64,000 nucleotides of DNA, from NCBI GenBank assembly GCA_963691655.1, contig OY829326.1, positions 92,559,235 to 92,623,234 on the forward strand, written 5' to 3'. The position numbers and the translations under genes were made by a program. This DNA comes from Toxonevra muliebris. Lineage: Eukaryota; Arthropoda; Insecta; Diptera; Pallopteridae. The notes beneath the pieces are model-generated. The model saw only the letters and a program-made list of their open reading frames with translations, was not told the DNA's origin and ran no database searches. Shown here piece after piece: positions 12,827 to 22,056 of this stretch (its first letter is position 1; each line of letters begins with the position of its first letter).

Positions 12827-13342
12827 AATCAAAATGGGCTTTGAAGGGGATATCAAGTTGAACATTCTCTGCTATTTTCATTGACTACGGATAATTTTTA
12901 GTTTATAAACAACAATATAGTATAGTTGCCTGTTTGTTTCTGCTACTTTAACTATTTGCAGGCCTAATAAAAATAAGTGGTTTCACTATATGTTATAAAT
13001 TTATTATCTTTTAGTTTAAGAAATTTTTCTGAAAATGTTGAAAAGTTAGAAATGAAAACATTTTGCAATTTTATCAGCATATTAAAATTACCCAAATTTT
13101 TTGTTGTTTCCCAAAAATAAAAAAGACCCTAACTAATAGAATATATAGCTCAAAAAAAATTTTGTTTAGTTCACATATCTTTTAATAATATTTTCTAATA
13201 ATTTACAAATTAAAAAAGAGAACGTCAATACAATAAGCAACACAATACTATACCATTATGTTTATTTATTAAAAATTATCCGTAGTCAATGTAAATGGCA
13301 GGGAAAATTGCACTTTATATCCCATTCAAAACCATTTTGATT
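12827..13342. mobile_element. Foldback/MITE with ~80 bp imperfect terminal inverted repeats
   Basis: The left arm (12827-12907, starting AATCAAAATGG) and right arm (13264-13342, ending CCATTTTGATT) are inverted copies. They share the blocks ATTGACTACGGATAATTTTTA and GGATAT with several mismatches. The 360-bp interior is AT-rich with no coding potential. The right edge is exactly where the LOA-type LINE inserted. The superfamily is not identifiable because no clean target duplication is left. Confidence 0.6.
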
Positions 13343-13451
13343 ATTCTTCCTAGGTTAGGTTAGGTTGTTGGGGCTGTTCATGAAAGAACACACTGAGACC
13401 TATTGGTCCATTGTGATACCCTTGGGGCGAGTGTTACCTCTTGATCCCCTC

Positions 13452-16400
13452 CTAATTAAACCAATTTGTGCTTGCAATAAAACGTGATAAGTCTCTAATG
13501 TCAGAGGTTGCCAGTTCTGTGAGTCTACCATAGAAGGGTGCTCCTAAAGTTTTGTGTCTGCGTGCTGCTAAAGCAGGGCAGTTACATATAAAGTGGAAAA
13601 TGGTCTCTTCTTCCTCTTCATTTCTACAGCTTCTGCAGAAGTCATTATAAGGAAGACCTAGTCTACGTGCATGGCTGCCTATGAGGCAGTGCCCGGTTAG
13701 AATAGGAACTACCCTACTTATGTGGACACGGTCCAGATTAATGAGCGCTTTAGTGCGTTCATGGTCAGGCATTGGCCAAAACTGTCTGGCAATAGCGCAA
13801 GTTGGTTCCATTCTCCATCTGCTCTTCGCAATGTGGGAGAAGTGGTCTTTAATTAAAAGTTTACACGTGGCAAGCGGTATACCTGCATTACCAGTAATAA
13901 GTGAATTGCTGAGTGTCGTACCAAGTTTGGCGAGGTCATCAGCCTTACAGTTTCCCTCAATGTCGCTATGCCCTGGCACCCATATAAGGTGCAGGTTGTA
14001 TGCCATGGCTGTCTCGTTCAGAGACGATCTGCATTGTAGGGCAACTTTAGAGTTGTTAGCTGGACATTGGAGGGATTTTATTGCCGCCTGACTATCAGTG
14101 AAAATGCAGATATCATTACAAGGTATCGCATTACACCTTATCAGATTTGCGGCTTCAGTGATCGCAAGCAGCTCTGCCTGAAAGACGCTGCAATGATCTG
14201 GAAAACGAAAGTGCGCCGAAATGTTCAGGCGCTCAGAGTGAACCCCACCCCCAACCCTACCATCCAACTTTGAACCATCAGTATAAAAGTCGATGATATC
14301 AGGGCGTATCACATTACTCGCACTCCACTCTTGTCGAGATGGAATATATGTGCTAAAGCTGTTGCCAAAGGATAGCGGGGACAGGGTGAGATCGACAGAA
14401 AGTGGAAGAAATTTAGTTTCACTAAGTATCTTACCATGACCATAATTTGTGCGGGACCACCTATGAATCGCATTCAGTCTCACTGCAGATATTGACGCTG
14501 AGGTCTTTCCGACTAGATCTGTTGGAAGGAGATCCAAGATTGTGTATAGCGCTTTTGAAGGTGTCGTTTTCAGTGCTCCTGTAATTAACATTGAAGCAAG
14601 TCGCTGTACTTTGTCTAATTCTTTGTGATGGATGCTCTTTGAGATGACTGTCCACCATACTACTACGCCGTAGAAGAGAATAGGACGTATAACACTGGTG
14701 TACAACCACATGATTACCTTGGGTTGTAACCCCCATTTCTTGCCTATAGCTGACCTGCAAGCATAGAGAGCTATTGTGGCTTTACGTACTCTTTCTGACG
14801 TGTTGGCACGCCAGTTGAGTTTCCTGTCTAGGATGAGGCCAAGGTATTTGGCTTGTTCCGAGACAATAAGTGAACTACCATTTAGAGTTGGTGGATCGAA
14901 ATTGGGTATAGAGTGCTTTCGAGTGAATAGAACTAATTCCGTCTTGGATGCATTGACCGATAGCTCACGGTGATCGCACCAGGACGAAAGGAGATTCAGA
15001 GCTCGTTGCAATAAGTCTACAAGTGTACAAAGAAATTTCCCGGAAGCGGCGATGACAACATCATCCGCATAGGCAACCACTTTGCACCCTGTTTTTTCAA
15101 GTTTCGTTAGGAGATCATTTACAGCAATGTTCCAGAGAAGTGGCGAGAGGACACCACCTTGCGGAGTGCCTCTGACCGCAAACCTTCTAATGGAAGAGGT
15201 TCCTAGCTGTGCGTTAATGATCCTATTCGTTAATAGAGTGTCGACAAAGGCCGCAATAGAGTCATCCCCCCCGAGATCAATCAGTGCTGAAGTGATAGCT
15301 GAAGGGAGGATGTTATTGAATGCACCTTCTATATCGAGGAAGGCTGCAAGTGCAAATTCTTTGAAGTGTAGGGATTTTTCAATCGACTGCACTAATTCAT
15401 GTAACGCTGTCTCAACAGATCTGCCCTTCATATAGGCATGTTGGGAGAGTGTCAGTTTCATTTGGATATTCGTCCTGATATATGTATCTATTAATCTTTC
15501 GAGTACCTTTAATAGAAAAGATGTGAGGCTTATTGGTCTAAAGTCCTTCGCTTTTGTGTGAGATGGTTTACCCCCTTTCGGTATGAAAACTACGCTCACC
15601 TCAGTCCATTGCTTTGGTATGTATGTGAGACGTAGGCTTGCCTCGAAAATGGGACTTAACCAGGCAGTGAATACGTCATCTACGTTTTGCATTTCTGCAG
15701 GTATTATGCCGTCAGGTCCAGGAGACTTGAAAGGCTTGAAAGTGTGTATTGCCCATCGTATTCTATCTAAGGAAATTATATCGGGTGGTACACGTTTAGA
15801 GCTAGTATTCCCAGCAGAAGATGGATTTACTGTCCTCCTGCAGCAGGGAAAGTGTGTGTCGACTAGGAGTTCAATTGTCTCTGCACTAGATTTAGTCCAG
15901 CTACCGTCGGCTTTCGCTATGAACGATGGCATGTTTGGGCTAGTGGAGAGGATTTTTCTCAACCGACTTGATTCTGAGTTACTTTCTATCTTGCCGCAAA
16001 AATTTTCCCAGGAGGACCTTTTTGCGGTTCGAATTTCTCTCTTAAATTGGCGAACGCATTCTTTATATGCATTCCAGTCATTCTGCCTTTTAGCTGCATT
16101 GTAAAGTCTGCCACATTCCTTTCTTCTAGCGGCAATGCTTGTGGACCACCATGGTGGTTTCGACTTGCCTCTAGAAGTTCTAAATGGGCAGGATATATTT
16201 GTCGCTTTTTCACAAGCGGATGTGAGTGTCTCTACCACACTATCTAACTGTTGTGTAGAGTCAATATTGCTTGGCGGATCGTTTGGCAGTCGAGCAATTA
16301 GGGATGTTCTGAATACACCCCAGTTTGTTCTTCTACGATTCCGATAGCGTATAGGTTTCCCTTCACACAAGTCAATATCGAATGTGATATATTTGTGATC

Positions 16401-17027
16401 AGAGAAAGAATTTTCTGGAGATACTCTCCAAGAAGTAATATAACCGTCAGCTCTTGCATTGGCTATAGTGATATCTAGTACTTCAGATCGATTGGCAACC
16501 TGAAAGGTTGGTGTATCTCCCTGATTACATATTCTAAGATTTTTACTCATGATAAATTCAAAAAGCGACTCACCTCTTTTATTTGTGTCGGTGCTATTCC
16601 ACACCGCATGATGTGCATTTGCGTCAGCGCCGATCACGAGAGCGATCTTCATCAACTCTGCATCGACGGTGGCTTTCAAGATTTGTGGCGGTGGTGGTGC
16701 TTCTGCAGTGTCATGCGCCATATAAGATGATGCCACCCATATGGTGCGGCCTCGTTGTTCAATTGCAATCACAACATTATCCGCGTTACTGTAAGCAGAT
16801 AATATGAATGCGTTAATTTTCCTATTGACTAGGATGCATGACCTTGGTTTACCTTTGTCTGTGACATACAGCAACCTATAGCCAGTGATCCCCAGTCCAC
16901 AAACCCGGTTTTTGACGACCCAGGGTTCCTGGATGAGGATCATTTGTTCGCTTGTCTGCGACAAGCGAAGTAGTAATGCGGCAGAAGCCGCTTTACTGTG
17001 GTGTAGATTTATCTGGAGCGCTCTCAT
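13452..17027 (-). CDS. LINE ORF2: endonuclease, reverse transcriptase and RNase H polyprotein
   Basis: The 1191-aa polyprotein carries out target-primed reverse transcription. An APE-type endonuclease occupies about residues 1-220, with QINLHHSKA at the start, QEPW near 35, GADANAHH near 134 and SDHKYI near 209. Reverse transcriptase spans about 435-745, with SPGPDGIIPAEM, FRPISLTS, AAFLDIEGAFNN, GTPQGGVLSP and the catalytic YADD at 653-656. RNase H follows at about 910-1040, with FYTDGSKLDG, FQAELLAITEA, IFTDSQAAI and WVPGHSDIEGN. A CxxC...H...C zinc-finger-like motif near the C-terminus (CRSC ... FHFICNC) is usual for this lineage. The ATG lies inside the end of ORF1 in another frame (35-nt overlap), so translation probably uses reinitiation or frameshifting. 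No stop or frameshift is present. Confidence 0.92.
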   Translation of the reverse strand: MRALQINLHHSKAASAALLLRLSQTSEQMILIQEPWVVKNRVCGLGITGYRLLYVTDKGKPRSCILVNRKINAFILSAYSNADNVVIAIEQRGRTIWVASSYMAHDTAEAPPPPQILKATVDAELMKIALVIGADANAHHAVWNSTDTNKRGESLFEFIMSKNLRICNQGDTPTFQVANRSEVLDITIANARADGYITSWRVSPENSFSDHKYITFDIDLCEGKPIRYRNRRRTNWGVFRTSLIARLPNDPPSNIDSTQQLDSVVETLTSACEKATNISCPFRTSRGKSKPPWWSTSIAARRKECGRLYNAAKRQNDWNAYKECVRQFKREIRTAKRSSWENFCGKIESNSESSRLRKILSTSPNMPSFIAKADGSWTKSSAETIELLVDTHFPCCRRTVNPSSAGNTSSKRVPPDIISLDRIRWAIHTFKPFKSPGPDGIIPAEMQNVDDVFTAWLSPIFEASLRLTYIPKQWTEVSVVFIPKGGKPSHTKAKDFRPISLTSFLLKVLERLIDTYIRTNIQMKLTLSQHAYMKGRSVETALHELVQSIEKSLHFKEFALAAFLDIEGAFNNILPSAITSALIDLGGDDSIAAFVDTLLTNRIINAQLGTSSIRRFAVRGTPQGGVLSPLLWNIAVNDLLTKLEKTGCKVVAYADDVVIAASGKFLCTLVDLLQRALNLLSSWCDHRELSVNASKTELVLFTRKHSIPNFDPPTLNGSSLIVSEQAKYLGLILDRKLNWRANTSERVRKATIALYACRSAIGKKWGLQPKVIMWLYTSVIRPILFYGVVVWWTVISKSIHHKELDKVQRLASMLITGALKTTPSKALYTILDLLPTDLVGKTSASISAVRLNAIHRWSRTNYGHGKILSETKFLPLSVDLTLSPLSFGNSFSTYIPSRQEWSASNVIRPDIIDFYTDGSKLDGRVGGGVHSERLNISAHFRFPDHCSVFQAELLAITEAANLIRCNAIPCNDICIFTDSQAAIKSLQCPANNSKVALQCRSSLNETAMAYNLHLIWVPGHSDIEGNCKADDLAKLGTTLSNSLITGNAGIPLATCKLLIKDHFSHIAKSRWRMEPTCAIARQFWPMPDHERTKALINLDRVHISRVVPILTGHCLIGSHARRLGLPYNDFCRSCRNEEEEETIFHFICNCPALAARRHKTLGAPFYGRLTELATSDIRDLSRFIASTNWFN

Positions 17028-18735
17028 CTGAAGGATTCAGATCAAGAGCGCCGACGACCGTTAAATTCACGTCATCGTCGGAGCCCGACAGACTATCTTC
17101 CAGATAAAGATCGTCCAGATAGAGATCTACACTCGGTGTTATTGATGGTGCGGCGCCGTCCGACGTATCGCTGCACGCATCGCTACATACTGACATGGCA
17201 GCCTCGTCCAACGGTATGCTGCATGCCTGGGCTGCTTCGGTGTTAGCCGATGCACCCGGTGATAAATCGGTGGCACTGACGTCCTGTTTGTACACGTGAA
17301 GTGTAAGGGATGTGAAACCGAAGTTGATCACACCCCCCAGGCTCGCCAAGTGCCTTACCGACTCATCGTTTACGATGATGACAGCGGCTCTCCATCTGTC
17401 CACAGGTTCACCCACCTTCGCAACCTTCCAGTCACCGGTGGGAATCTGCGGATTGCTGAGTTTGATGCGTTCCAGGATCTTCTCAGGATCTCCAAAAGAA
17501 GAAGGAACCCTAGTCCTGCATCTAGGACGGTTTGGAATGTCCTCCTTGCAGACGACATCCAAAGAAGCACTCGGCCAGACCTCACCGACTCGCTGGATAG
17601 CGAGCCGGTAGAGGTCAACCGAGCGTTGGTCGGCGCACGAGACTAGCTTCACTCGGTTTTGAAACCAGCCATAGTCTCTGCAGCTAGGTGGAGGCCCTGG
17701 GTGCTCTAGCAGTACCAAGTCGAACACTTCCGAGAGCTTTTCCTCGACCAAGTACCAGTCCTTGTGGGAAATAGTGCCATCAATGCCGTTTCTGTCGATA
17801 ACGGCACGGACCAAGTGGTCCTTGGCTACCGCACAATAAGACCTAACAGGTCTGCTACCCGTGGGGGTCTTCGCAATGACCTTCTGCCTTTTAGGCAGAA
17901 CCTCTTGAGAAGCGCCTTTTGAGCGCTGCCGTTTAGGCGGAGGATTTTTGCTGGGCTGATCAGCGAGTGAGTCCACCAACTTCTTGGCTTCCTCGAGTAT
18001 GACTTTTTGCGAGTCACGAAGCTCATCCGGATTAACCGTGCCCCATTTCCGAATGGCACGGTACGCATTTCTGCGCTCCAGATAGCTTGTTGGCTGCGTA
18101 GATGTGCTGCCAGGGGGCTTGTCCACAGTAGCTTCTGATCGAGGCTTCGCCAAGGATTGGTTGCTACTGGGGGAAGCCGAAGTTGGCCGGGAATGGCCTG
18201 TGACGTTTGTAGGAGCTTGCCTAGGCTTGGCCAGAGGTTTACTCGCTACAGACGCCGAAGTGGCTGCAGCAGATGTGCTGGGTCCGTCCATAGGGACTAG
18301 GCGACCCACCACAGAAGAGATAGCCTTGAGAGGCTTGCTTGTAGTCTTCGTTCCAGGCTTGGCCGATGAGCTAGGACTACCGTTGCTGGGCTTGCTTAAG
18401 ACCCTGGCTTTACTTAAAACCTTTGTAGCATTGTGAGCAGCCTTTGTTCCAGGCTTGGCCAGAGAACTCGGGTTGCTCGAAAAATCGTTATCCGATTTTT
18501 TTTGTTTGTTTGTTGTAGGCATAATTAATTTCATGATTGACTGCTTCGCCGGACCGAAGCCAAGCTCGGCAGTCGATAGTAGGAGTGGGGAAGTAATGGG
18601 GTCCACCACGGCAGCGCCCCATACCGTGGTAAGGCCGAAGTTACTCTCTGAATTGGCCAGGGATAAATACCAGAGAGGCTCCGTTAGCAGACAGCCTATT
18701 TTTAACCCTAGCAGCCCGCTCAATACGGTTCTCAT
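16993..18735 (-). CDS. LINE ORF1: nucleic-acid-binding (gag-like) protein
   Basis: An open frame of up to 580 codons lies directly upstream of ORF2 and overlaps it by 35 nt. The N-terminal third is rich in Ser, Thr, Pro, Ala and Lys with repeated AKPGTK/SKP motifs and looks disordered and basic. The stretch around residues 220-270 is basic and helical (RNAYRAIRKWGTVNPDELRD). The C-terminal half holds the DUF4780-type domain common in LOA-group ORF1 proteins, ending with WRAAVIIVNDESVRHLASLG, followed by an acidic tail. The first ATG at 18735 gives a hydrophobic leader. A start at the ATGs near 18534-18522 (MKLIMPTTNKQKK) may be the real one. The family assignment is from memory of the domain. 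Confidence 0.82.
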   Translation of the reverse strand: MRTVLSGLLGLKIGCLLTEPLWYLSLANSESNFGLTTVWGAAVVDPITSPLLLSTAELGFGPAKQSIMKLIMPTTNKQKKSDNDFSSNPSSLAKPGTKAAHNATKVLSKARVLSKPSNGSPSSSAKPGTKTTSKPLKAISSVVGRLVPMDGPSTSAAATSASVASKPLAKPRQAPTNVTGHSRPTSASPSSNQSLAKPRSEATVDKPPGSTSTQPTSYLERRNAYRAIRKWGTVNPDELRDSQKVILEEAKKLVDSLADQPSKNPPPKRQRSKGASQEVLPKRQKVIAKTPTGSRPVRSYCAVAKDHLVRAVIDRNGIDGTISHKDWYLVEEKLSEVFDLVLLEHPGPPPSCRDYGWFQNRVKLVSCADQRSVDLYRLAIQRVGEVWPSASLDVVCKEDIPNRPRCRTRVPSSFGDPEKILERIKLSNPQIPTGDWKVAKVGEPVDRWRAAVIIVNDESVRHLASLGGVINFGFTSLTLHVYKQDVSATDLSPGASANTEAAQACSIPLDEAAMSVCSDACSDTSDGAAPSITPSVDLYLDDLYLEDSLSGSDDDVNLTVVGALDLNPSDESAPDKSTPQ

Positions 18736-19115
18736 GTGCTGATTTCACATAAGTACGTGTACTTACATAAAAACAAACGTTGGATCTATATGAGCAGTCT
18801 ACTAGAGTTAATCCCCTGACTGCCAAACCAATGGGCACGGGTCGCATGACACCCTGGATTAGGGGAGTTTTTATTTAAGAGGGTTAGCTCCCTCCGCCTG
18901 GTCTATTTTAGCCAGTTACACATCAGATATCCAGGTGCGTCCTGTCATTACCAATGACAATCACAGGTCGCAACCGCCATTTGATTTGTAACTGTTTCCA
19001 GCCGTCACCACGTGGAGGTGATAGACCACACTACCATCAAGTCACTCAATTACGGCACGCATACGGAATACCGAAAAACATGTTATTCCCCTTGACGACT
19101 GATGGCCCTACGGCC
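18736..19115 (-). promoter_or_regulatory. 5' UTR of the LOA-type LINE, probable internal promoter
   Basis: About 380 bp of non-coding sequence separates the 5' target duplication from ORF1. LINEs of this lineage carry an internal RNA polymerase II promoter at the 5' end. I infer one here but identified no specific core element. Confidence 0.45.
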
Positions 19116-19129
19116 ATTATTCTTCCTAG

Positions 19130-19718
19130 CTTTCGAGTAATTCTATTTTTCCTATAGATTCCGCACGTAAAAATTCAAATAAACTAAGATGTGCGCGCAT
19201 CCACTGTACATCCAAACGTATATAAATTACATAAAAGATTCGCCAAAGGTCTGTAGCTGAACAGGATATTAAAATACAATTTATTTTTCGTGACATTCTT
19301 CACAATATAAGAATTTTTCCGCTGGAGGGCGTTTCTAATATTAGCAGAGTAACATAGCTTACTTTGAAGCAAGACATAACTGTTACGAGAAATATTTAAA
19401 AATGTTGCAGATATCCAAGAATTATAGAAATAAAGATTACGACTTGCGCATGACCGTTAATTTGTTTAACTTTTTTAACAATTAACTGATACTGTTGTGA
19501 TGTCACACGAAAAGAAAAAATTACCGTTTATTATTTATTACTGAGCGCTACTTAGCGAAAATTTGTATGTTATTTGATTTAATAATATTAACAGTTAAAA
19601 ATTAAGTCTGTTTTTATTGTAAGTTGTTATTGTTGTAAACACAACAAAAATTACTGTTTATTACTGTATTTTGTGGATTGGAAACTTGTTATTTATTAAT
19701 ACTATTAATTTATTTAAA
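19130..19718. other. Intergenic DNA, nothing recognised
   Basis: AT-rich spacer between the LINE and the THAP remnant, without supported genes. Confidence 0.45.
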
Positions 19719-19896
19719 ATGAAGAGTGCTATGTTTAATTGTGATAATTGTAATGCATCCAATATTAGTTTCTTCCAATTTCCGTCAAATGTAGCAGTGC
19801 TGGAGAAGTAGGTTAGTTTTTGCCGGCTCGGCAACAGCTTCAATACAAAAACTGCCCACATTTGCATGGAAAATTTCAGCGCTGATGACTTTGAAG
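19719..19896 (+). pseudogene. Broken THAP zinc-finger domain
   Basis: Translation from the ATG at 19719 gives MKSAMFNCDNCNASNIS, then FFQFPSNVAVLEK, then a TAG stop, then VSFCRLGNSF and ending AHICMENFSADDFEV. This is the C2CH THAP DNA-binding pattern: an early Cys pair, FFxFP, K-W (here the Trp position is a stop), HICMENF and DDFE. The stop is a single-base change from the conserved Trp codon. The frame closes right after DDFEV, possibly at a GTGTAA donor. THAP domains occur in host transcription factors and in P-element transposases. No other part of either is recognisable nearby, so the source is open. Confidence 0.55.
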
Positions 19897-19969
19897 TGTA
19901 ATGGGCAAACACCGTGTAATCATTTATTAGTTTTAATTATTTTTTTTTAATGAACAAAATTTATAGGAT

Positions 19970-20437
19970 TTACAAAGAAAACCATAATGAGCAAGCATCC
20001 AATGTAAATTGTAATGTTAAGGTATAAAAATTATTCTTTAGGGCATGAATGTTTTTTACAATAAGAAAGTTAAATGCTGAAATTTTAGAAAACGCTTACA
20101 AAAGAAACCGAAAGTTAGCTAAAACGCTAAAAATATTAAACATATTTTTACTCCTTATATTGACTTCTTTATGCATATGTACATATGTACATACTTTACT
20201 GCTACAATTATTAAATTAACTAAATTAAATGTGTAAATATACAGAAATCATTAGCTACATGTCTCATAATTACTTTTACACAATATCTAAACTATAAAAA
20301 GGTAATTTTTATTATTTTCATAATTTTACACAATTATTTTCATTTTCGCACACAAATTTGATAGGCTGGTGTGACGTACATGAGCGGAACAAAACGTAAT
20401 TTATATAGTTGAGGGCATTATTTTTATATACATCATT
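19970..20437. other. Intergenic DNA, nothing recognised
   Basis: AT-rich DNA. A short open stretch at 19970-20022 could be part of the THAP gene remnant, but I cannot support it. Confidence 0.4.
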
Positions 20438-20445
20438 CTTGATAC

Positions 20446-21550
20446 TAGGGATGTGCAAATCGATTTCGACTTTAATCGAAATCGATTTTTAATCGACTTT
20501 TAGCACAAAATTTCAACTTTTTATGATCGACTTTAAATTTGCCAAATTTGATCGAAAGTCGACTTTTACTTTCGACTTTTAGAGTAAAATTTTTTTAAAA
20601 CTACCAATTCAGTTCTCACATTTATTTTAAATTTTTCCAACTGTGGATTTGCAGTACATGCATGTGCAGCTTTATGTACTAGTAATTTTTGACATTTTAT
20701 TTTAAAATAGTTCTAAGGTAGTCTCCCTCTTAACTTACTGTGTAGTATTATACTTCACACATCCATAGGCTATCCCATGGTAGAAGTATTTAGAGACAGA
20801 TGCATTTTTTCAAAAAGTAGTCATTTTGAATTGTTGACAAGTAAAAGCAACATTTTAGAGATGCATTTTTTTGAATTGGGAACAAAAGAGTAAGTAAGTA
20901 GTAGATTATTAATAATACTTTTATTACTTAGTACTAAATTATAAATTTTATTTATAATAAAAAAGTATAAATAATGTTATTTAAATTTGTTTTCTTTATT
21001 AGCAAATACCTTGAACATGTTAAGTTTTAAAAAATAGTATAAAAAGCAGCAACTAATTCTCCCTTTGTACATGCAATACAATGCAAATTATTTCCTTATA
21101 ATTTCTCAATTAAAAATTTCGCTATGAAAATACAACTCTGTTCCAAAAAGAAAATTAGTATCACAACAAATGTTTTCCCAATTGTCAAAGTTCCTCTTAC
21201 TTGTCAAAATGTATCTACCTTCTTAATTCTTCTGCCATGGGATAGCCCAAAAATTGAGATGGTGAGAGGAACCAGCCTATAAATCAGGAAAATAAATTTT
21301 ACAAGAACCCTATTTTGAATATCACTTCTACAAAACTAATGTATTCTAAGAATCAGATTTTGACTCGCACGCAACATAAATAATTCATATCAAAATTCTC
21401 TTGCTTTGTTTTTTGAATTCCATGCAACAATAATTCGAAAAAAGTCGGTTAATCGATATTCATGAACGTAAAAAGTCGATTAATCGACTTTGAATTTCTG
21501 ATCAATTCAAAAGTCGAAAATCGATTTTTCTTTTCAATTGCACATTTTTA
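20446..21550. mobile_element. hAT-like non-autonomous element with a nested MITE
   Basis: Ends are TAGGGATGTGCAA on the left and, read inward from the right, TAAAAATGTGCAA. They are flanked by the 8-bp repeat CTTGATAC (20438-20445) / CTTGATAA (21551-21558), one mismatch. An 8-bp duplication plus a TAGGG(A)TGTGC-type terminus is typical of hAT elements. Subterminal DNA is packed with ATCGATTTT/AAAGTCGA motifs at both ends. There is no coding capacity. A second element, 20769-21247, sits inside. Confidence 0.72.
20769..21247. mobile_element. MITE family M, copy 1 (nested)
   Basis: Long imperfect terminal inverted repeats start GGCTATCCCATGGTAGAAG on the left and GGCTATCCCATGGCAGAAG read inward from the right. 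The repeat continues through AGATGCATTTT-like and TTGACAAGTAA blocks for about 80 bp. The whole element is strongly similar to 49253-49714. No ORF. It lies inside the hAT-like element at 20446-21550, so it inserted later. Confidence 0.75.
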
Positions 21551-21584
21551 CTTGATAACCTATATTATATGAAAACAAAACATT

Positions 21585-21878
21585 CAGTGTGGTCAATTCA
21601 GCGCTTTTCCCGCTGAATACTAAGCTTTTTGAAAATTAGAACGCGGAAAATAAGTGATTTTGCGCTCAACTCGTTTTTTCAATTTAAAACATTTTCGAAA
21701 AATCTAAGAAATTTCATTGACTAGAAGTATCAGATGTTTCCCTGTATTAGTAAAAAACTTTAAATGTATTGAGTTTTCTCGCACTTTTACAAGGAAAAAA
21801 ATTTAACTCGTTTTTTAAGAAAATACGCGTTTTATCCTTCATTTTAGCGGATTTTGAAAATAAGAGTTGGCCACACTG
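21585..21878. mobile_element. MITE with CAGTGTGGYCAAYTC ends, upstream of BAP60
   Basis: The left end CAGTGTGGTCAATTC and the right end read inward CAGTGTGGCCAACTC are inverted copies. They are flanked by 8-bp repeats AAAACATT (21577-21584) and AAAATATT (21879-21886), one mismatch. Length 294 bp, non-coding. The size of the duplication suggests a hAT- or P-type transposase. It ends about 180 bp before the BAP60 start codon. Confidence 0.68.
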
Positions 21879-22056
21879 AAAATATTGCAATTGTTTCACT
21901 TTCACTGTTAATATAATCGCAGTCTGGCAAGGTTGTTGTATTAGCATGGTGAATAACTTTGACAAATCGTAGACAGAACGCCATTTTTAAAACAGTGCGA
22001 CGCTAGAAGAAGAAATTTCTTTTTTATTATATTTTAGTGATTTTTCAAATAAAAAT

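Larger units (their letters stand above)
13354..19115 (-). mobile_element. Full-length LOA-type non-LTR retrotransposon (LINE)
   Basis: A complete element on the minus strand runs from the 5' UTR (19115-18736) through ORF1 and ORF2 to a short 3' UTR ending in (CCTAA)n repeats at 13353-13366. It is flanked by a perfect 14-bp target-site duplication, ATTATTCTTCCTAG, at 13340-13353 and 19116-19129; the last G is shared with the tail, so the edge is uncertain by one base. Both ORFs are open. The order endonuclease, reverse transcriptase, RNase H in ORF2, and the ORF1 type, point to the LOA group of the R1/LOA/I lineage. Intact ORFs and an undegraded duplication suggest a recent insertion. It is noticeably more GC-rich than its surroundings. 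Confidence 0.88.

Noticed and set aside
13353..13366. Telomeric sequence or chromosome end because of TTAGG units.
   Set aside because: There are only about three units, directly at a retroelement 3' end inside a TSD; this is a tail, not a telomere.
13681..18742. Several 65-173 aa frames antisense to the LINE ORFs.
   Set aside because: They are shadows of the intact retrotransposon ORFs, with no domain features of their own.
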